Positions 1-8,766 of a stretch of 64,000 nucleotides of DNA are shown here, in pieces. Both the position numbers and the translations under genes were made by a program. This stretch comes from Candidatus Aalborgicola danicus (GTDB lineage Bacteria; Pseudomonadota; Gammaproteobacteria; Burkholderiales; Burkholderiaceae_C), in assembly GCA_016703945.1 (NCBI GenBank), contig JADJBC010000005.1:301369-365368 (forward strand). Direction: 5' to 3'. The notes beneath the pieces are model-generated. The model made no database searches and was not told the DNA's origin. It worked only from the letters and a program-made list of their open reading frames with translations. Numbering within the stretch: the stretch's first letter is position 1; every line of letters begins with the position of its first letter.

Positions 1-122
1 CTGCCTGGCACCAGTGGCTGGGCGTACGCTCGGGCCGCAAAGTGCCGGTGCGGTCGCTGCCTGCCGAAGCCGCAATCTGTGACGCGCCAGGCTCCTATGT
101 CATGCAGCGCTACCAAGACTGA
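1..122 (+). CDS. 3' end of an unidentified CDS (partial)
   Basis: An open frame enters from the left edge and stops at TGA 120-122, leaving about 39 C-terminal residues ending in SYVMQRYQD. The tail is basic and has no motif that I can assign to a family. About 175 bases without a clear gene separate it from the next start. It could be the end of a metabolic or transport gene, but the fragment is too short to tell. Confidence 0.45.
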   Translation, partial: AWHQWLGVRSGRKVPVRSLPAEAAICDAPGSYVMQRYQD

Positions 123-297
123 GCCTTCCCCTCCACTGAAAAAACTGCACCTGTGCCCTGTCGGCCAGTTTGTGGATAGGCGTGTTCACAAGCCATGAAA
201 CGCTTGCCCGCCTTGGGTTTTCCGATCGTGCCTGGGTATTGGAGAGCTGCGTGTGGCGCGGTTTCTGGCCGGCAACACCCAAACGTACAATTCCCGC

Positions 298-1851
298 ATG
301 CCCTTTCGTCCTGTCAGTCCAATGGCTCGTAAAGGGGGTGTCGCACCCGCCTCGCCAAAACCTGCACACATCGCCCTGCAATTGCAGCAAGGTGTTGTGT
401 TGCACCGTCAGGGCAAGTTCCAGGAGGCCCGGACGCACTACGAAACGGTGCTGCGTCATGCCCCTCGCAATTTTGATGCACTGCACCTTTTGGGCGTGAT
501 TGCCGCCCAGACGCAAGACAATACGCGCGCCCTGGAGCTCTTTGATCAGGCCCTGAAAGTCAATCCTGGTTCTGCGGACGCATGGAGTAACCGCGGCATC
601 GCGCTCAAGAACTTGAACCGCTTTTCGCAAGCCTTGGAGAGTCTTGAGAAGGCCCTGGCGCTCAAGCCGGACTTTGCAGACGCGCACAACAACCGTGGCA
701 TCGTGATGCAAGAACTCAGGCGTTTTGATGCATCACTGTCCAGCTACGACCAGGCCCTCAAGCTGAAGCCAGACTTTGCTGAAGCCCTCTTCAACCGTGG
801 CCGCGTTCTTACAGAGTTGAGACGGTTTGATGAGGCCATAAACCACTACGACCGGGCGCTTGCGCTGCGCCCGGGCTACCCTGACGCACGCTTCAATAAA
901 TCTATCGCATTGCTGCGCGAGGGATTCTTTGAAGCGGCATGGTCACTTCATGAGTCGCGGTGGGATGTAGAACATGCGGGCTTCAAAAAACGCGAGTGTG
1001 CTGCGCCCCTGTGGCTGGGTAGGGAGCCGTTGGACGGCAAGAGCATTCTCCTGCGCACGGAGCAGGGCATGGGCGACAACATCCAGTTTTGCCGCTACGC
1101 CAAACTGCTGCATGAACAGGGTGCGAGGGTATTGCTTGAAACCCCCAAGCCTTTGATGTCCCTTCTCGCCGGGTTGGCGGGAGTGGACGAACTGGTAGAA
1201 ATAGGAACCGCACCAGCCGCCATTGACTACCATTGTCCACTGCTGTCGTTGCCGTTGGCGCTCAACACCACGCTCGCCACCATTCCGGCACCTTGCGCCT
1301 ACATCGGGGCTGATCCATCCAAGTCAAAGGCCTGGAAGGCTCGGCTTGGCCCGGCCACAAAACCGCGCGTGGGATTGGTCTGGAGCGGCAACACGTTGCA
1401 CAAGAACGACGCCAATCGCAGTCTGAGCCTTCAACTTCTTTTGAGCCATCTGCCGAGCGAGTGCGAATACTTCAGCCTTCAAAAAGAGGTCCGTCCCTTT
1501 GACAGGCAAGCCCTGCACGAGGGCAACCTGGGGCATTACGGCGACGAACTGCACGATTTTTCTGATACCGCCGCTCTATGTGCCCAACTGGATGTGGTTC
1601 TGAGTGTGGACACCAGTGTCGCGCATTTGGCAGGTGCCATGGGTCAGCCAACCTGGCTGTTGCTGCCGTTTTTGCCGGATTGGCGTTGGCTGCTTGACCG
1701 GGACGACAGCCCTTGGTATCCCACAGTCCAGCTTTTCCGGCAAAGCGAATCCCGTAGCTGGGAGCCCGTGCTGGCGCGTGTCGCCTCGAACTTGCAGAGG
1801 CTGGCGGGTCAGTGGAGTAGCCAGCCAGCCAGGGGCGGGCCGGAGGGCTGA
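298..1851 (+). CDS. TPR-repeat glycosyltransferase-like protein
   Basis: Five to six tetratricopeptide repeats fill roughly residues 15-220, with repeating A-x-x-N-R-G and Y-x-x-A-L-x-L-x-P signatures. A C-terminal domain of about 290 residues resembles the GT9/GT41-type fold that follows TPRs in many proteobacterial proteins. It contains RTEQGMGDNIQF and, near the end, LSVDTSVAHLAGAMGQPTW, the pattern expected around a nucleotide-sugar site. The protein is about 517 residues with no signal peptide, so probably cytoplasmic. ATG 298 is preferred; an in-frame GTG at 253 and ATG at 322 are alternatives. Substrate is unknown; a role in glycosylating a surface structure or protein is inferred from the family. 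Confidence 0.8.
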   Translation: MPFRPVSPMARKGGVAPASPKPAHIALQLQQGVVLHRQGKFQEARTHYETVLRHAPRNFDALHLLGVIAAQTQDNTRALELFDQALKVNPGSADAWSNRGIALKNLNRFSQALESLEKALALKPDFADAHNNRGIVMQELRRFDASLSSYDQALKLKPDFAEALFNRGRVLTELRRFDEAINHYDRALALRPGYPDARFNKSIALLREGFFEAAWSLHESRWDVEHAGFKKRECAAPLWLGREPLDGKSILLRTEQGMGDNIQFCRYAKLLHEQGARVLLETPKPLMSLLAGLAGVDELVEIGTAPAAIDYHCPLLSLPLALNTTLATIPAPCAYIGADPSKSKAWKARLGPATKPRVGLVWSGNTLHKNDANRSLSLQLLLSHLPSECEYFSLQKEVRPFDRQALHEGNLGHYGDELHDFSDTAALCAQLDVVLSVDTSVAHLAGAMGQPTWLLLPFLPDWRWLLDRDDSPWYPTVQLFRQSESRSWEPVLARVASNLQRLAGQWSSQPARGGPEG

Positions 1852-1920
1852 GACGGTCACAATCGCCATGCGCGGTATTCGCGGCAAAGGCCGACGAGCC
1901 GCGCCTTGAACGGAATCGAT

Positions 1921-2511
1921 ATGAACGAAAACATCACCCAATTGCTAGCCAAGATGGCCGCATTGGAAGACGAACTGCGCACGGCGGTCCACGAGCAGGA
2001 GAGCCGCATGTTCTTCCAGATCAAAGGCAAGCGCATCGAGTTCGAAAGCTCCGTCAAGGCCGCCCATCGCAAACTCAAGAAGAATTTTTTCCGCTGGCTG
2101 GTCACCAACCGGCCACAAAACCTCATCACCGGGCCCATCATTTACAGCATGATTTTCCCGATGATGCTGTTCGACCTGTGTGTGAGTTTCTACCAGTGGT
2201 CGTGTTTCCCGATTTACGGCATCACCAAGGTGCGCCGCAGCGACTACATCGTGTTTGACCGGCACCACCTCAGTTACCTCAATTTCATCGAGGTCTTTCA
2301 CTGCACCTACTGCGAGTACGGCAACGGTTTGATGGGCTATATGTCGGAGATATTGGCCCGTACCGAGGAATACTTTTGTCCCATCAAACACGCCCACAAA
2401 ATACTGGGAACCCACAGGCACTACAACCGTTTCCTGGACTACGGTGATGCCGTGGACTATGAGAAGAAGCTGGAGGAGTTCCGGGTTGGCTTGGGCAAAG
2501 TGAAGTCCTGA
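1921..2511 (+). CDS. Conserved hypothetical protein with a central hydrophobic segment
   Basis: A 196-residue protein. The first 60 residues are charged and helical (coiled-coil-like). A hydrophobic stretch follows around residues 70-100 (ITGPIIYSMIFPMMLFDLCV), probably two close membrane passes. The C-terminal half is rich in His, Tyr and Cys (FDRHHLSYLNF, FHCTYCEYGNG, CPIKHAHK), which could bind a metal, although no known motif is complete. ATG 1921 is chosen over an in-frame TTG at 1906. I do not recognise the family beyond conserved hypothetical. Confidence 0.7.
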   Translation: MNENITQLLAKMAALEDELRTAVHEQESRMFFQIKGKRIEFESSVKAAHRKLKKNFFRWLVTNRPQNLITGPIIYSMIFPMMLFDLCVSFYQWSCFPIYGITKVRRSDYIVFDRHHLSYLNFIEVFHCTYCEYGNGLMGYMSEILARTEEYFCPIKHAHKILGTHRHYNRFLDYGDAVDYEKKLEEFRVGLGKVKS

Positions 2512-2570
2512 TACCAGGGTACTTCCAAGGGCTGCACGCGGTTCACGCGGCATCCAAGACTTTTCAAGAT

Positions 2571-2599
2571 TTCACAAATTTTGGGTGCGACTTTATACT
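2571..2599 (+). promoter_or_regulatory. Sigma-70 promoter of the 2630-4125 operon
   Basis: TTCACA at 2571-2576 and TATACT at 2594-2599 are separated by 17 bp; each matches consensus at five of six positions. The predicted start of transcription is near 2606, inside the inverted repeat at 2596-2614, and the first start codon is at 2630. Confidence 0.65.
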
Positions 2600-2614
2600 C
2601 TGTGGCACAGAGTA
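2596..2614. promoter_or_regulatory. Inverted-repeat operator overlapping the -10 element
   Basis: TACTCTGTG-G-CACAGAGTA is a perfect 9+9 bp inverted repeat. It overlaps a second palindrome, AGAGTACTCT, at 2609-2618. It covers the -10 box and likely start site, so a bound repressor would block transcription. The winged-helix regulator at 3207-3503, second gene of the same operon, is the natural candidate for autoregulation. Confidence 0.6.
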
Positions 2615-2629
2615 CTCTACAATTGCTTC

Positions 2630-3205
2630 ATGAAATATCAAAATGCCCCGTTACTGAACCGGGAAGACGCCCGCCAAGCACTGGACACTATTGCAGCCAC
2701 CACCCAGCGCAGTACCACCTTGTACCGTTACCACCAGGCCTCACCGTACTTCTTCGTGTGGGGCGTGGTGTGGGTGTTCGGATATGGGTCGAGTGACCTC
2801 TGGCCCACCCGGGCCGGTTGGATATGGATGTTGCTGGATGCCATTGGCGTTGCCGTATCCATCTGGATTGCCCAGACGGACCGCGCGCGCCGCGGTGCCG
2901 GTTCAGGATTGGCCTGGCGCATCGCCGGTATGGGTTTCAGTCTTTGCGTGTTTTTCGCCGCAAGCTTTGTTGTGATGGCACCGTTGAGCGGTAAACAGGT
3001 TTCCAGCTTTATCACCCTGACCGTGGCATTGGCCTATGTGTTGGTCGGACTGTGGGCTGGGCTGCGCTGGATTGTTGCTGGTGTGGCGGTGGCTGCGCTG
3101 ACCCTGTTTGCCTATTTTGTTGCGCCTGCCTACTTCAACACCTGGATGGGGTTGGTGGGCGGTGGTGTGCTGGTGTTGACCGCGTATTGGTTGCGCAGAG
3201 TTTGA
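2630..3205 (+). CDS. Small multi-pass membrane protein
   Basis: A 191-residue protein with about five hydrophobic helices after a short polar N-terminus, for example ASPYFFVWGVVWVFGY and FITLTVALAYVLVGLWAGL. No catalytic motif is visible. ATG 2630 is chosen because it follows the promoter at a sensible distance; the frame opens earlier at 2585. The stop at 3203-3205 is one base from the ATG of the regulator at 3207, so the two are almost certainly cotranscribed and probably coupled. Membrane-protein plus winged-helix pairs of this kind occur widely; the protein may be sensed by or controlled by the regulator, but that is inference. Confidence 0.75.
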   Translation: MKYQNAPLLNREDARQALDTIAATTQRSTTLYRYHQASPYFFVWGVVWVFGYGSSDLWPTRAGWIWMLLDAIGVAVSIWIAQTDRARRGAGSGLAWRIAGMGFSLCVFFAASFVVMAPLSGKQVSSFITLTVALAYVLVGLWAGLRWIVAGVAVAALTLFAYFVAPAYFNTWMGLVGGGVLVLTAYWLRRV

Positions 3206-3206
3206 G

Positions 3207-3503
3207 ATGGCTGAATTTAATGACATCATTCACCAGCCCATACGGCTCAAGATCATGGCGACCCTGAACACCTTTCCCAATGGCGAGCTGGTGGAATTTG
3301 TGCGGTTGCGCGAGATCATCCAGGCCACCGAGGGCAATTTGGGTGCGCATCTCTCAACCCTTGAAAAGGCCGGCTTCATCGAAGTCCTGAAAGATTTCTT
3401 TGGCAAAAAACCGCGCACCCGTGTGCAAATGACTTCCGAAGGGCGCGAAGCCTTTCGGCAACATGTTCAGCACCTGACACAGCTTCTCGCTGGCGACCAC
3501 TAA
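3207..3503 (+). CDS. Winged-helix transcriptional regulator (MarR/ArsR-like, HTH_34 type)
   Basis: A 98-residue single-domain DNA-binding protein. The residues IRLKIMATLNTFPNGELVEF and LREIIQATEGNLGAHLSTLEKAGFIEV give the helix-turn-helix, and KDFFGKKPRTRVQMTSEGREAF gives the wing with its typical T-x-x-G-R motif. Cytoplasmic repressor or activator of its own operon is the expected role. It lies between a membrane protein and an exported protein, in the operon that starts at the 2571 promoter and carries an operator-like repeat. Confidence 0.8.
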   Translation: MAEFNDIIHQPIRLKIMATLNTFPNGELVEFVRLREIIQATEGNLGAHLSTLEKAGFIEVLKDFFGKKPRTRVQMTSEGREAFRQHVQHLTQLLAGDH

Positions 3504-3531
3504 TCGCCTTTCTCAACCCAAGGAGTTTTTT

Positions 3532-4125
3532 ATGACATCCCTTGTTCGTCGTGCTTCCCAAATTGCTCTGCTGGCCCTCATGGTGGTTCTTGCGCCTTCA
3601 TCGTGGTCACAGGCACCCGAAAGCCCCGCTGTGTTGATGGCCAAACAGCGGGAGGCCATGGCGCAGTTGAGTTTTATGGACGGTGCCTGGCGGGGCTCGG
3701 CCTGGAACGTGGACCCGACGGGCAAGCGCCATGAAGTGACGCAGACCGAACGGGTGGGCAGTTTTCTGGACGGCACGGTTCGTGTCATCGAAGGGCGTGG
3801 CTACAACACGGAAGGCACGGCTGGTTTTCAGGCTCTGGCCGTGTTGTCCTACGATTTGAATAAAAAGGCCTGGGTCATGCGCTCCTGGGCCCAGGGCCGC
3901 ACCGGCGAATTTGCGTTTGTCCCCACGGCCGACGGATTTGTCTGGACCGTACCCGCCGGTCCGAACGCCACCGTGCGCTACACCGCCGTGATCAAAGGCG
4001 ACACATGGCGGGAAATCGGCGAATACATCAAGGAAGGCAGCGAGCCCCGCCAGGTGTTTGAGATGAACGTGCGCCGTATTGGGTCCAGCCAATGGCCGGA
4101 AGACGGCGCGATTCCGATGAAGTGA
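3532..4125 (+). CDS. Exported hypothetical protein (DUF1579-like)
   Basis: A 197-residue protein with a cleavable signal peptide (LIALMVV-type hydrophobic core, likely cut after SSWSQA near residue 27). The mature part has the small beta-barrel pattern seen in DUF1579/THAP4-like exported proteins: LSFMDGAWRGSAW, then RTGEFAFVPTADGFVW. A strong ribosome-binding site, AAGGAG, lies 7 bases before the start. Third gene of the 2630 operon, 28 bp after the regulator. Ligand unknown; the family assignment is tentative. Confidence 0.7.
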   Translation: MTSLVRRASQIALLALMVVLAPSSWSQAPESPAVLMAKQREAMAQLSFMDGAWRGSAWNVDPTGKRHEVTQTERVGSFLDGTVRVIEGRGYNTEGTAGFQALAVLSYDLNKKAWVMRSWAQGRTGEFAFVPTADGFVWTVPAGPNATVRYTAVIKGDTWREIGEYIKEGSEPRQVFEMNVRRIGSSQWPEDGAIPMK

Positions 4126-4141
4126 ACCAGCCGTAGACGGG

Positions 4142-4555
4142 TCAGCGCCGTTGCAACAATGAGCCCAGCATGCCTGCCAAATCACCGGAGTTGCCCAGGC
4201 CGCCAGCGGGTGCGGTGCCTTGGGGCGTGAGCTGGTCAATCAAGCCCGGCAAGATCTGCGACAGCTGGCTCGACGCCTGAGCCGGGTCAATACCGAGTTG
4301 GCTGGCAATTTGGCCCAGGTTGCTGCGGCCCAGCACGCTGGTGATCTGGTCGGCAGAGATCGGCAGGTTCTGGCCACTGCCGATCCAGGAACTGATGATA
4401 TTGCCCAGGCCCGCCTGGTTGAACTTCTCGGTGAGACCGTTGAGACCGCCCGAGGCAGAATTGTTGGCCAGCAGGTCGCTCAGCACCTGGCTCATACCAC
4501 CGTGTTGTTGCAATTGGCTTGCAACTGCGCCCATGACCGAATCCAGCAAACCCAT
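4142..4555 (-). CDS. yidB: YidB/DUF937 family protein
   Basis: A 137-residue protein starting MGLLDSVMGAV, with two short similar helical blocks (GLTEKFNQAGLGNIISSWIG and ISADQITSVLG) typical of the YidB/DUF937 family. The sequence is rich in Gly, Ser, Gln and Leu. No signal peptide or membrane helix is seen. It ends 16 bp from the end of the convergent gene at 3532-4125. The biochemical function of YidB proteins is not established. Confidence 0.85.
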   Translation of the reverse strand: MGLLDSVMGAVASQLQQHGGMSQVLSDLLANNSASGGLNGLTEKFNQAGLGNIISSWIGSGQNLPISADQITSVLGRSNLGQIASQLGIDPAQASSQLSQILPGLIDQLTPQGTAPAGGLGNSGDLAGMLGSLLQRR

Positions 4556-4678
4556 GGAGACACTCCCGTGAAAAGTTGAATGAAGGTGGGGCTATCGTAG
4601 CAAAGGCGGGCGAACCTCGTGTGGTCAGCAACCAAGGTGACTGGTGGTCCCACCCAACTGGCGCTACTCTTGCGGACT

Positions 4679-6772
4679 ATGACGCAAACCGCCACGCCTC
4701 CTTACATCCCCCAAATCCGCCTGTACCAGGACTGGCTCCAGCGCGAGCGGGGTCTGGTCTTTGAAAACTACGACGCTTTGTGGCGCTGGTCGATGGATGA
4801 TCTGGAGGCCTTTTGGCAGAGCGTGTGGGACTACTTCGCGCTGCAGTCACCCACATCCCACACCGCGGTGCTGCAAGACCGCCGTATGCCGGGAGCCCAA
4901 TGGTTCAGCGGAGCCCAGGTCAACTATGCGCAGCAGGTGTTGCGCCATGTCGATCTGGCCGGCGCAGCGGGTTTGCCCGCCATCCTCAGCCATAACGAGA
5001 AAAGCCTGGCCATCAGCGCAGCGCCCCGCACCCTGAGCTGGCCGGCGCTGCGCCAGCAAGTGGCGTCCATGGCACTGCACTTGCAGGCGCAGGGTGTGCA
5101 GCCCGGTGACCGCGTAGCCGCGTATCTGCCCAACACGCCCGAAGCCGCCGTGGCGTTTCTGGCGACCGTCAGCATTGGTGCAGTCTGGAGCCTGTGTGCA
5201 CCCGACATGGGGACGAACGCGGTGTTGGACCGGTTCAAACAAATCACCCCCAAGGTGTTGATAGCCTGTGATGGGGTGACCTATGGTGGTCGTGACCTGG
5301 ACCGCACAGCGGTGGTCGCCGAACTGTGCGCCGCCCTGCCGTCGGTGCAGCACCTGATTCTTCACAGCAATTTGGGCGTCGATACAGTTGCTATTAAAAA
5401 TGTAGCTGACTATGCATATTTCACGAGGGCTACAGGCCTGGACTTGGGGTCTTGCCAAAATGATTCAAAGACTTCGGCGTTTGAGCCGCTCTGGCTGCCA
5501 TTTGACCATCCGTTGTGGATTGTCTACTCCAGCGGCACCACGGGCTTGCCAAAACCCATCGTGCACAGCCACGGCGGCACGATTCTGGTGGCCATGGCGC
5601 TCAAGTGCCTACAGAACGACATTGGGTGCAGTTACCACCCCAACTCGTTCGGCGAGCGTTACCACTGGTACAGCTCCACCGGCTGGGTCATGTGGAACGC
5701 CCAGGTGGCCGGTTTGCTGGGTGGCACGACCTGCTGCATTTTTGACGGTAGCCCGGGCGGCAGCACGTTAGATGCCAGCGGCAACAAGCTGGCCCCGGAC
5801 TGGACCACCTTATGGCGTTTTGCGGCCCATCTGGGCGTCACGTTTTTCGGCGCTGGCGCGGCCTTTTATGCCAACTGCCTGAAGGCGGGTGTTGATTTGG
5901 CAAGTTGTGGCGACCTGTCCCGTGTCCGGGCCTTGGGTACCACCGGGTCCCCGCTGAGCGCCGAAGCCCAGGCCTGGGGCACCGCGCAGTTTGCCCGCAT
6001 GGCACAAACCGAAGCGCAAAGTGACATCTGGTGGTGCAATATCTCGGGCGGAACCGACTTCGCTGGTGCCTTTATTGGCGGTAACCGCGAGTTGCCACAA
6101 ACACCGGGCGCCATGCAATGCCGCGCACTGGGTTGCGCCGTTGAAGCCTGGAACGAACAAGGTGAGGCTGTGATCGACGAGGTAGGTGAACTGGTCTGCA
6201 CCCAGCCCATTCCCAGCATGCCTTTGTATTTCTGGGGCGACACCGGCAATGTCCGTTACCTCTCCAGCTACTTCGATACCTACCCCAATGTCTGGCGCCA
6301 CGGCGACTGGCTCAAGGTGGGCTCCGACGGCAGTTGCATCATCTACGGCCGCTCCGACGCCACCATCAACCGCCATGGCCTGCGCATGGGCACCAGTGAG
6401 CTGTACAGCGCGGTAGAGACTTTGCCGGAGGTGCTGGACTCCATGGTGGTGGACCTGGAGTACCTCGGTCGTGAGAGTTATATGCCGCTGTTTGTCGTGC
6501 TGCGTGACGGGCTGACGCTGGACGTAGCCATCCACACAAAAATCGTGGATGCCATCAAGACCGCGTTGAGCCCGCGTTTTGTGCCCAACGAAATTTTTCA
6601 GGTAGCCGAGATCCCGCGCACTTTGTCGGGCAAAAAGCAGGAGCTGCCGATCAAGAAGCTGCTGCTGGGCCAGCCGCTGGAGAAAGTGGTAAACCGCGAA
6701 GCCATGGCCAATCCCGGCTGTCTGGACTGGTATGTGAACCTGGCCCGTGCCAGGGGTGCGCTATCGGCTTGA
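4679..6772 (+). CDS. aacS: Acetoacetyl-CoA synthetase (acetoacetate--CoA ligase)
   Basis: A 697-residue adenylate-forming ligase that activates acetoacetate to acetoacetyl-CoA with ATP, used in ketone-body and polyhydroxybutyrate turnover. The AMP-binding P-loop is IVYSSGTTGLPKPIVHSHGG (about residue 280), the hinge is YGRSDATINRHGLRMGTSE, and the catalytic lysine region is PRTLSGKKQELPIKKL. FERYHWYSSTGWVMWN-type residues are typical of this subfamily. ATG 4679 is chosen over GTG 4619. Odd feature: residues about 237-256 (DNA 5388-5446) are encoded by a copy of the dispersed palindromic repeat, read in frame. Cytoplasmic; apparently a single-gene unit. Confidence 0.9.
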   Translation: MTQTATPPYIPQIRLYQDWLQRERGLVFENYDALWRWSMDDLEAFWQSVWDYFALQSPTSHTAVLQDRRMPGAQWFSGAQVNYAQQVLRHVDLAGAAGLPAILSHNEKSLAISAAPRTLSWPALRQQVASMALHLQAQGVQPGDRVAAYLPNTPEAAVAFLATVSIGAVWSLCAPDMGTNAVLDRFKQITPKVLIACDGVTYGGRDLDRTAVVAELCAALPSVQHLILHSNLGVDTVAIKNVADYAYFTRATGLDLGSCQNDSKTSAFEPLWLPFDHPLWIVYSSGTTGLPKPIVHSHGGTILVAMALKCLQNDIGCSYHPNSFGERYHWYSSTGWVMWNAQVAGLLGGTTCCIFDGSPGGSTLDASGNKLAPDWTTLWRFAAHLGVTFFGAGAAFYANCLKAGVDLASCGDLSRVRALGTTGSPLSAEAQAWGTAQFARMAQTEAQSDIWWCNISGGTDFAGAFIGGNRELPQTPGAMQCRALGCAVEAWNEQGEAVIDEVGELVCTQPIPSMPLYFWGDTGNVRYLSSYFDTYPNVWRHGDWLKVGSDGSCIIYGRSDATINRHGLRMGTSELYSAVETLPEVLDSMVVDLEYLGRESYMPLFVVLRDGLTLDVAIHTKIVDAIKTALSPRFVPNEIFQVAEIPRTLSGKKQELPIKKLLLGQPLEKVVNREAMANPGCLDWYVNLARARGALSA
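5388..5446 (+). repeat. Dispersed ~50 bp palindromic repeat, copy A (inside aacS)
   Basis: The sequence has the family landmarks TAGCTG, TGCATATT, CGAGGGCTA and CAGGC in order. Unlike the other copies it is intragenic, is read in frame, and adds about 20 residues to acetoacetyl-CoA synthetase. Confidence 0.7.
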
Positions 6773-6781
6773 TTCGCCCAT

Positions 6782-7063
6782 TCAACGGCGGCACTGGTAA
6801 ATGACTTCGTAGGCTTTTTCAGCCACTGCATCGTCCTGCAAACAGGCGATGGCCTGCGTGAAGTCTTTGGGCGCGTTCTTGATGACCAGGTCCGTGACCC
6901 AGTTGTGGACAAACAGTCGGCGCTTTTCATCGGGCATTGACAGCAATTTTTCCAGGGCGTCGTTAACCTTGCGGTCGTCGCAGGCGGCCATCAGCAGACT
7001 GACGAATCCTTCAATCTCGCCTACCGTGTGCGGGTTGGAGGGCAGGTCCCTTGGAGTAGTCAT
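6782..7063 (-). CDS. Small hypothetical protein
   Basis: A 93-residue acidic, helical protein (TVGEIEGFVSLLMAACDDRKVNDALEKLLSMPDEKRR), soluble, with no membrane segment. Two Cys lie near the C-terminus. The start is uncertain: ATG 7063 is chosen, and two further in-frame ATGs exist at 7069 and 7087. It is convergent with aacS, 10 bp away. Similar small proteins are annotated only as hypothetical; no function can be given. Confidence 0.6.
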   Translation of the reverse strand: MTTPRDLPSNPHTVGEIEGFVSLLMAACDDRKVNDALEKLLSMPDEKRRLFVHNWVTDLVIKNAPKDFTQAIACLQDDAVAEKAYEVIYQCRR

Positions 7064-7134
7064 GCACATAAGTCTACCTGAGTGCACGGCCCTTGAAAAG
7101 ACACAAAAAGCAGGATTTGCGCTACCGCCAAAGT

Positions 7135-7159
7135 CAAAAAGAGTAGCAAAAAACCTACT
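7135..7159 (-). terminator. Possible weak intrinsic terminator after the MATE gene
   Basis: On the minus strand AGTAG and CTACT form a 5 bp stem around an 8 base loop, followed directly by CTTTTTGA. The stem is short, and an outer CCGCCA/TGGCGG pair may extend the structure. It lies just downstream of the MATE stop codon. Confidence 0.35.
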
Positions 7160-7189
7160 ACTGGCGGGGGCTGGGGTGCTGTTTCGTTG

Positions 7190-8644
7190 TCATTGTGGTC
7201 TGGGAGTTTCTTTCCGGTGCACCCATGCCAAAAAGCCGCACAAGGCCACGCCCGCCACAATCAACCCGGCCGTGCTCATGGCCCAGTAGCCTTGTGCACC
7301 CTGCAACTCTGCCGGTGCCCATGCACTGGTGGTGACCCAGTAGCCGCCCAGCAACCCGACGCCCCACAAGGAGGCCACATAGATCACCAGCGGTATCAGT
7401 GTGACGCGGTGTGAACGCAGTACAAAATTGGCCAGGGTCTGGGCGGCGTCGGCGACATGGAACCACCAAACCCACACCAGCAGCGGCATGGCAGCGGCGA
7501 TGATGGTGGGGTTGTTGGTGTAGACATGCAGAATCGGCTCACGCGCCAGATAGACCAGAGCACCTAGCACGGCGGCAAAGCCCACCCCGATCTCAACGCC
7601 ATGCCAGCCCAGGCGGCGCGCCTCCAGCAAGTCGTTTGCTCCCACCCGCTGGGCCACCAACGTGGCGGTGCCGTTGGCCAGCGCCAATGGCAGCATGAAC
7701 ATCATGGACACCAGGTTGGCAGCCAGTTGGTGCCCGGCCACTGCCTCGCCACTTTGGCGCGAGATCAAAAAGGCCATGGAGCTGAAACCGGTTACTTCGA
7801 TCATGATGGCGGCCCCCATCGGTACCCCCAGGCGCAGTTGCGCCAGGATGGCCGTACGGTTCGGACGGCCCAAGCCCTTGGTGTGTAAACCGAACTGCGC
7901 ATAAAACGGGTCACGGCGCACCACCGCCCAGGCAATCAGCGCCTGGCTCCACATGACGATTGCGGTGCCGATGCCGCAACCGACCACACCCATGGGTGCA
8001 ACATGCCATGGCACCATACCTAGCGGCAAGGGCAGCGTCCAGCCGTAGATCAACAGGGCGCTCAGCGGAATCTTGAGCATCAGGCCGGTGATTTGAATCG
8101 CCATGACCGCTTTGGGCCGCGATACGGCCGTGTTGAAGCCACGGTACACCGTGAACAACATGGCGGCCGGCAATGAAAACGCCAGTGCGCTCAGGTAACC
8201 CCGCACCTTCTCGGCCACTTCGGGGCCGGTCTTGGCCAGCGCCAGAAATGGGCCAGGCAATAACAGCAGCGTGCTGCCCAGCACTGCCAGCCCCAGCGCC
8301 AACCAGATGGCCTGGCGCACCTGCTGGCCGGCGGCGTGCAATTTGCCCGCGCCAAACAACTGCCCGGCCATCGGACTAATGGCCAGCACCATGCCCATGA
8401 AACCGATAAAAATGGTGATGTACACCGCCATGCCGATTGAAAGCGCTGCCAGGTCGGTGGCTGAAAAACGAGCGACAAGAATCGTGTCAACGGTGCTGAA
8501 GCCCAGCACGGCCAGCTGTCCAATCAGGACTGGCCACGCCATAGGCAGGATGCGGTTGAAGCTGTCGCGTAGCGAGGCCAGGTAGCTGGCGTGGGCTGGC
8601 AATGAAGCAGTGGGTGAGGGCGTCGTTGGTTCGATCATCGACAT
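7190..8644 (-). CDS. MATE family multidrug/cation efflux transporter
   Basis: A 484-residue inner-membrane protein with about twelve hydrophobic helices in two homologous halves, as in the NorM/DinF group. Family signatures include PMAWPVLIGQLAVLGFSTVD in helix 1 and GMVLAISPMAGQLFGAG in the first half. MATE pumps use a Na+ or H+ gradient to expel cationic drugs or metabolites; the substrate here is unknown. ATG 8644 is chosen, with ATG 8638 as an alternative; the frame opens at 8698. Single gene, divergent from the SRPBCC gene at 8767. Confidence 0.9.
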   Translation of the reverse strand: MSMIEPTTPSPTASLPAHASYLASLRDSFNRILPMAWPVLIGQLAVLGFSTVDTILVARFSATDLAALSIGMAVYITIFIGFMGMVLAISPMAGQLFGAGKLHAAGQQVRQAIWLALGLAVLGSTLLLLPGPFLALAKTGPEVAEKVRGYLSALAFSLPAAMLFTVYRGFNTAVSRPKAVMAIQITGLMLKIPLSALLIYGWTLPLPLGMVPWHVAPMGVVGCGIGTAIVMWSQALIAWAVVRRDPFYAQFGLHTKGLGRPNRTAILAQLRLGVPMGAAIMIEVTGFSSMAFLISRQSGEAVAGHQLAANLVSMMFMLPLALANGTATLVAQRVGANDLLEARRLGWHGVEIGVGFAAVLGALVYLAREPILHVYTNNPTIIAAAMPLLVWVWWFHVADAAQTLANFVLRSHRVTLIPLVIYVASLWGVGLLGGYWVTTSAWAPAELQGAQGYWAMSTAGLIVAGVALCGFLAWVHRKETPRPQ

Positions 8645-8766
8645 GCCAGTATCGCTTATCAGTGCAGACACTTGGCGCTTGACGACTGCGCAATGCAACT
8701 GGCTGCCGGAGTTGCCGTTATAGTCTTTGGCTCCGTCTTTCGGTTTTATGCTTTCAGGAGCTCTGA

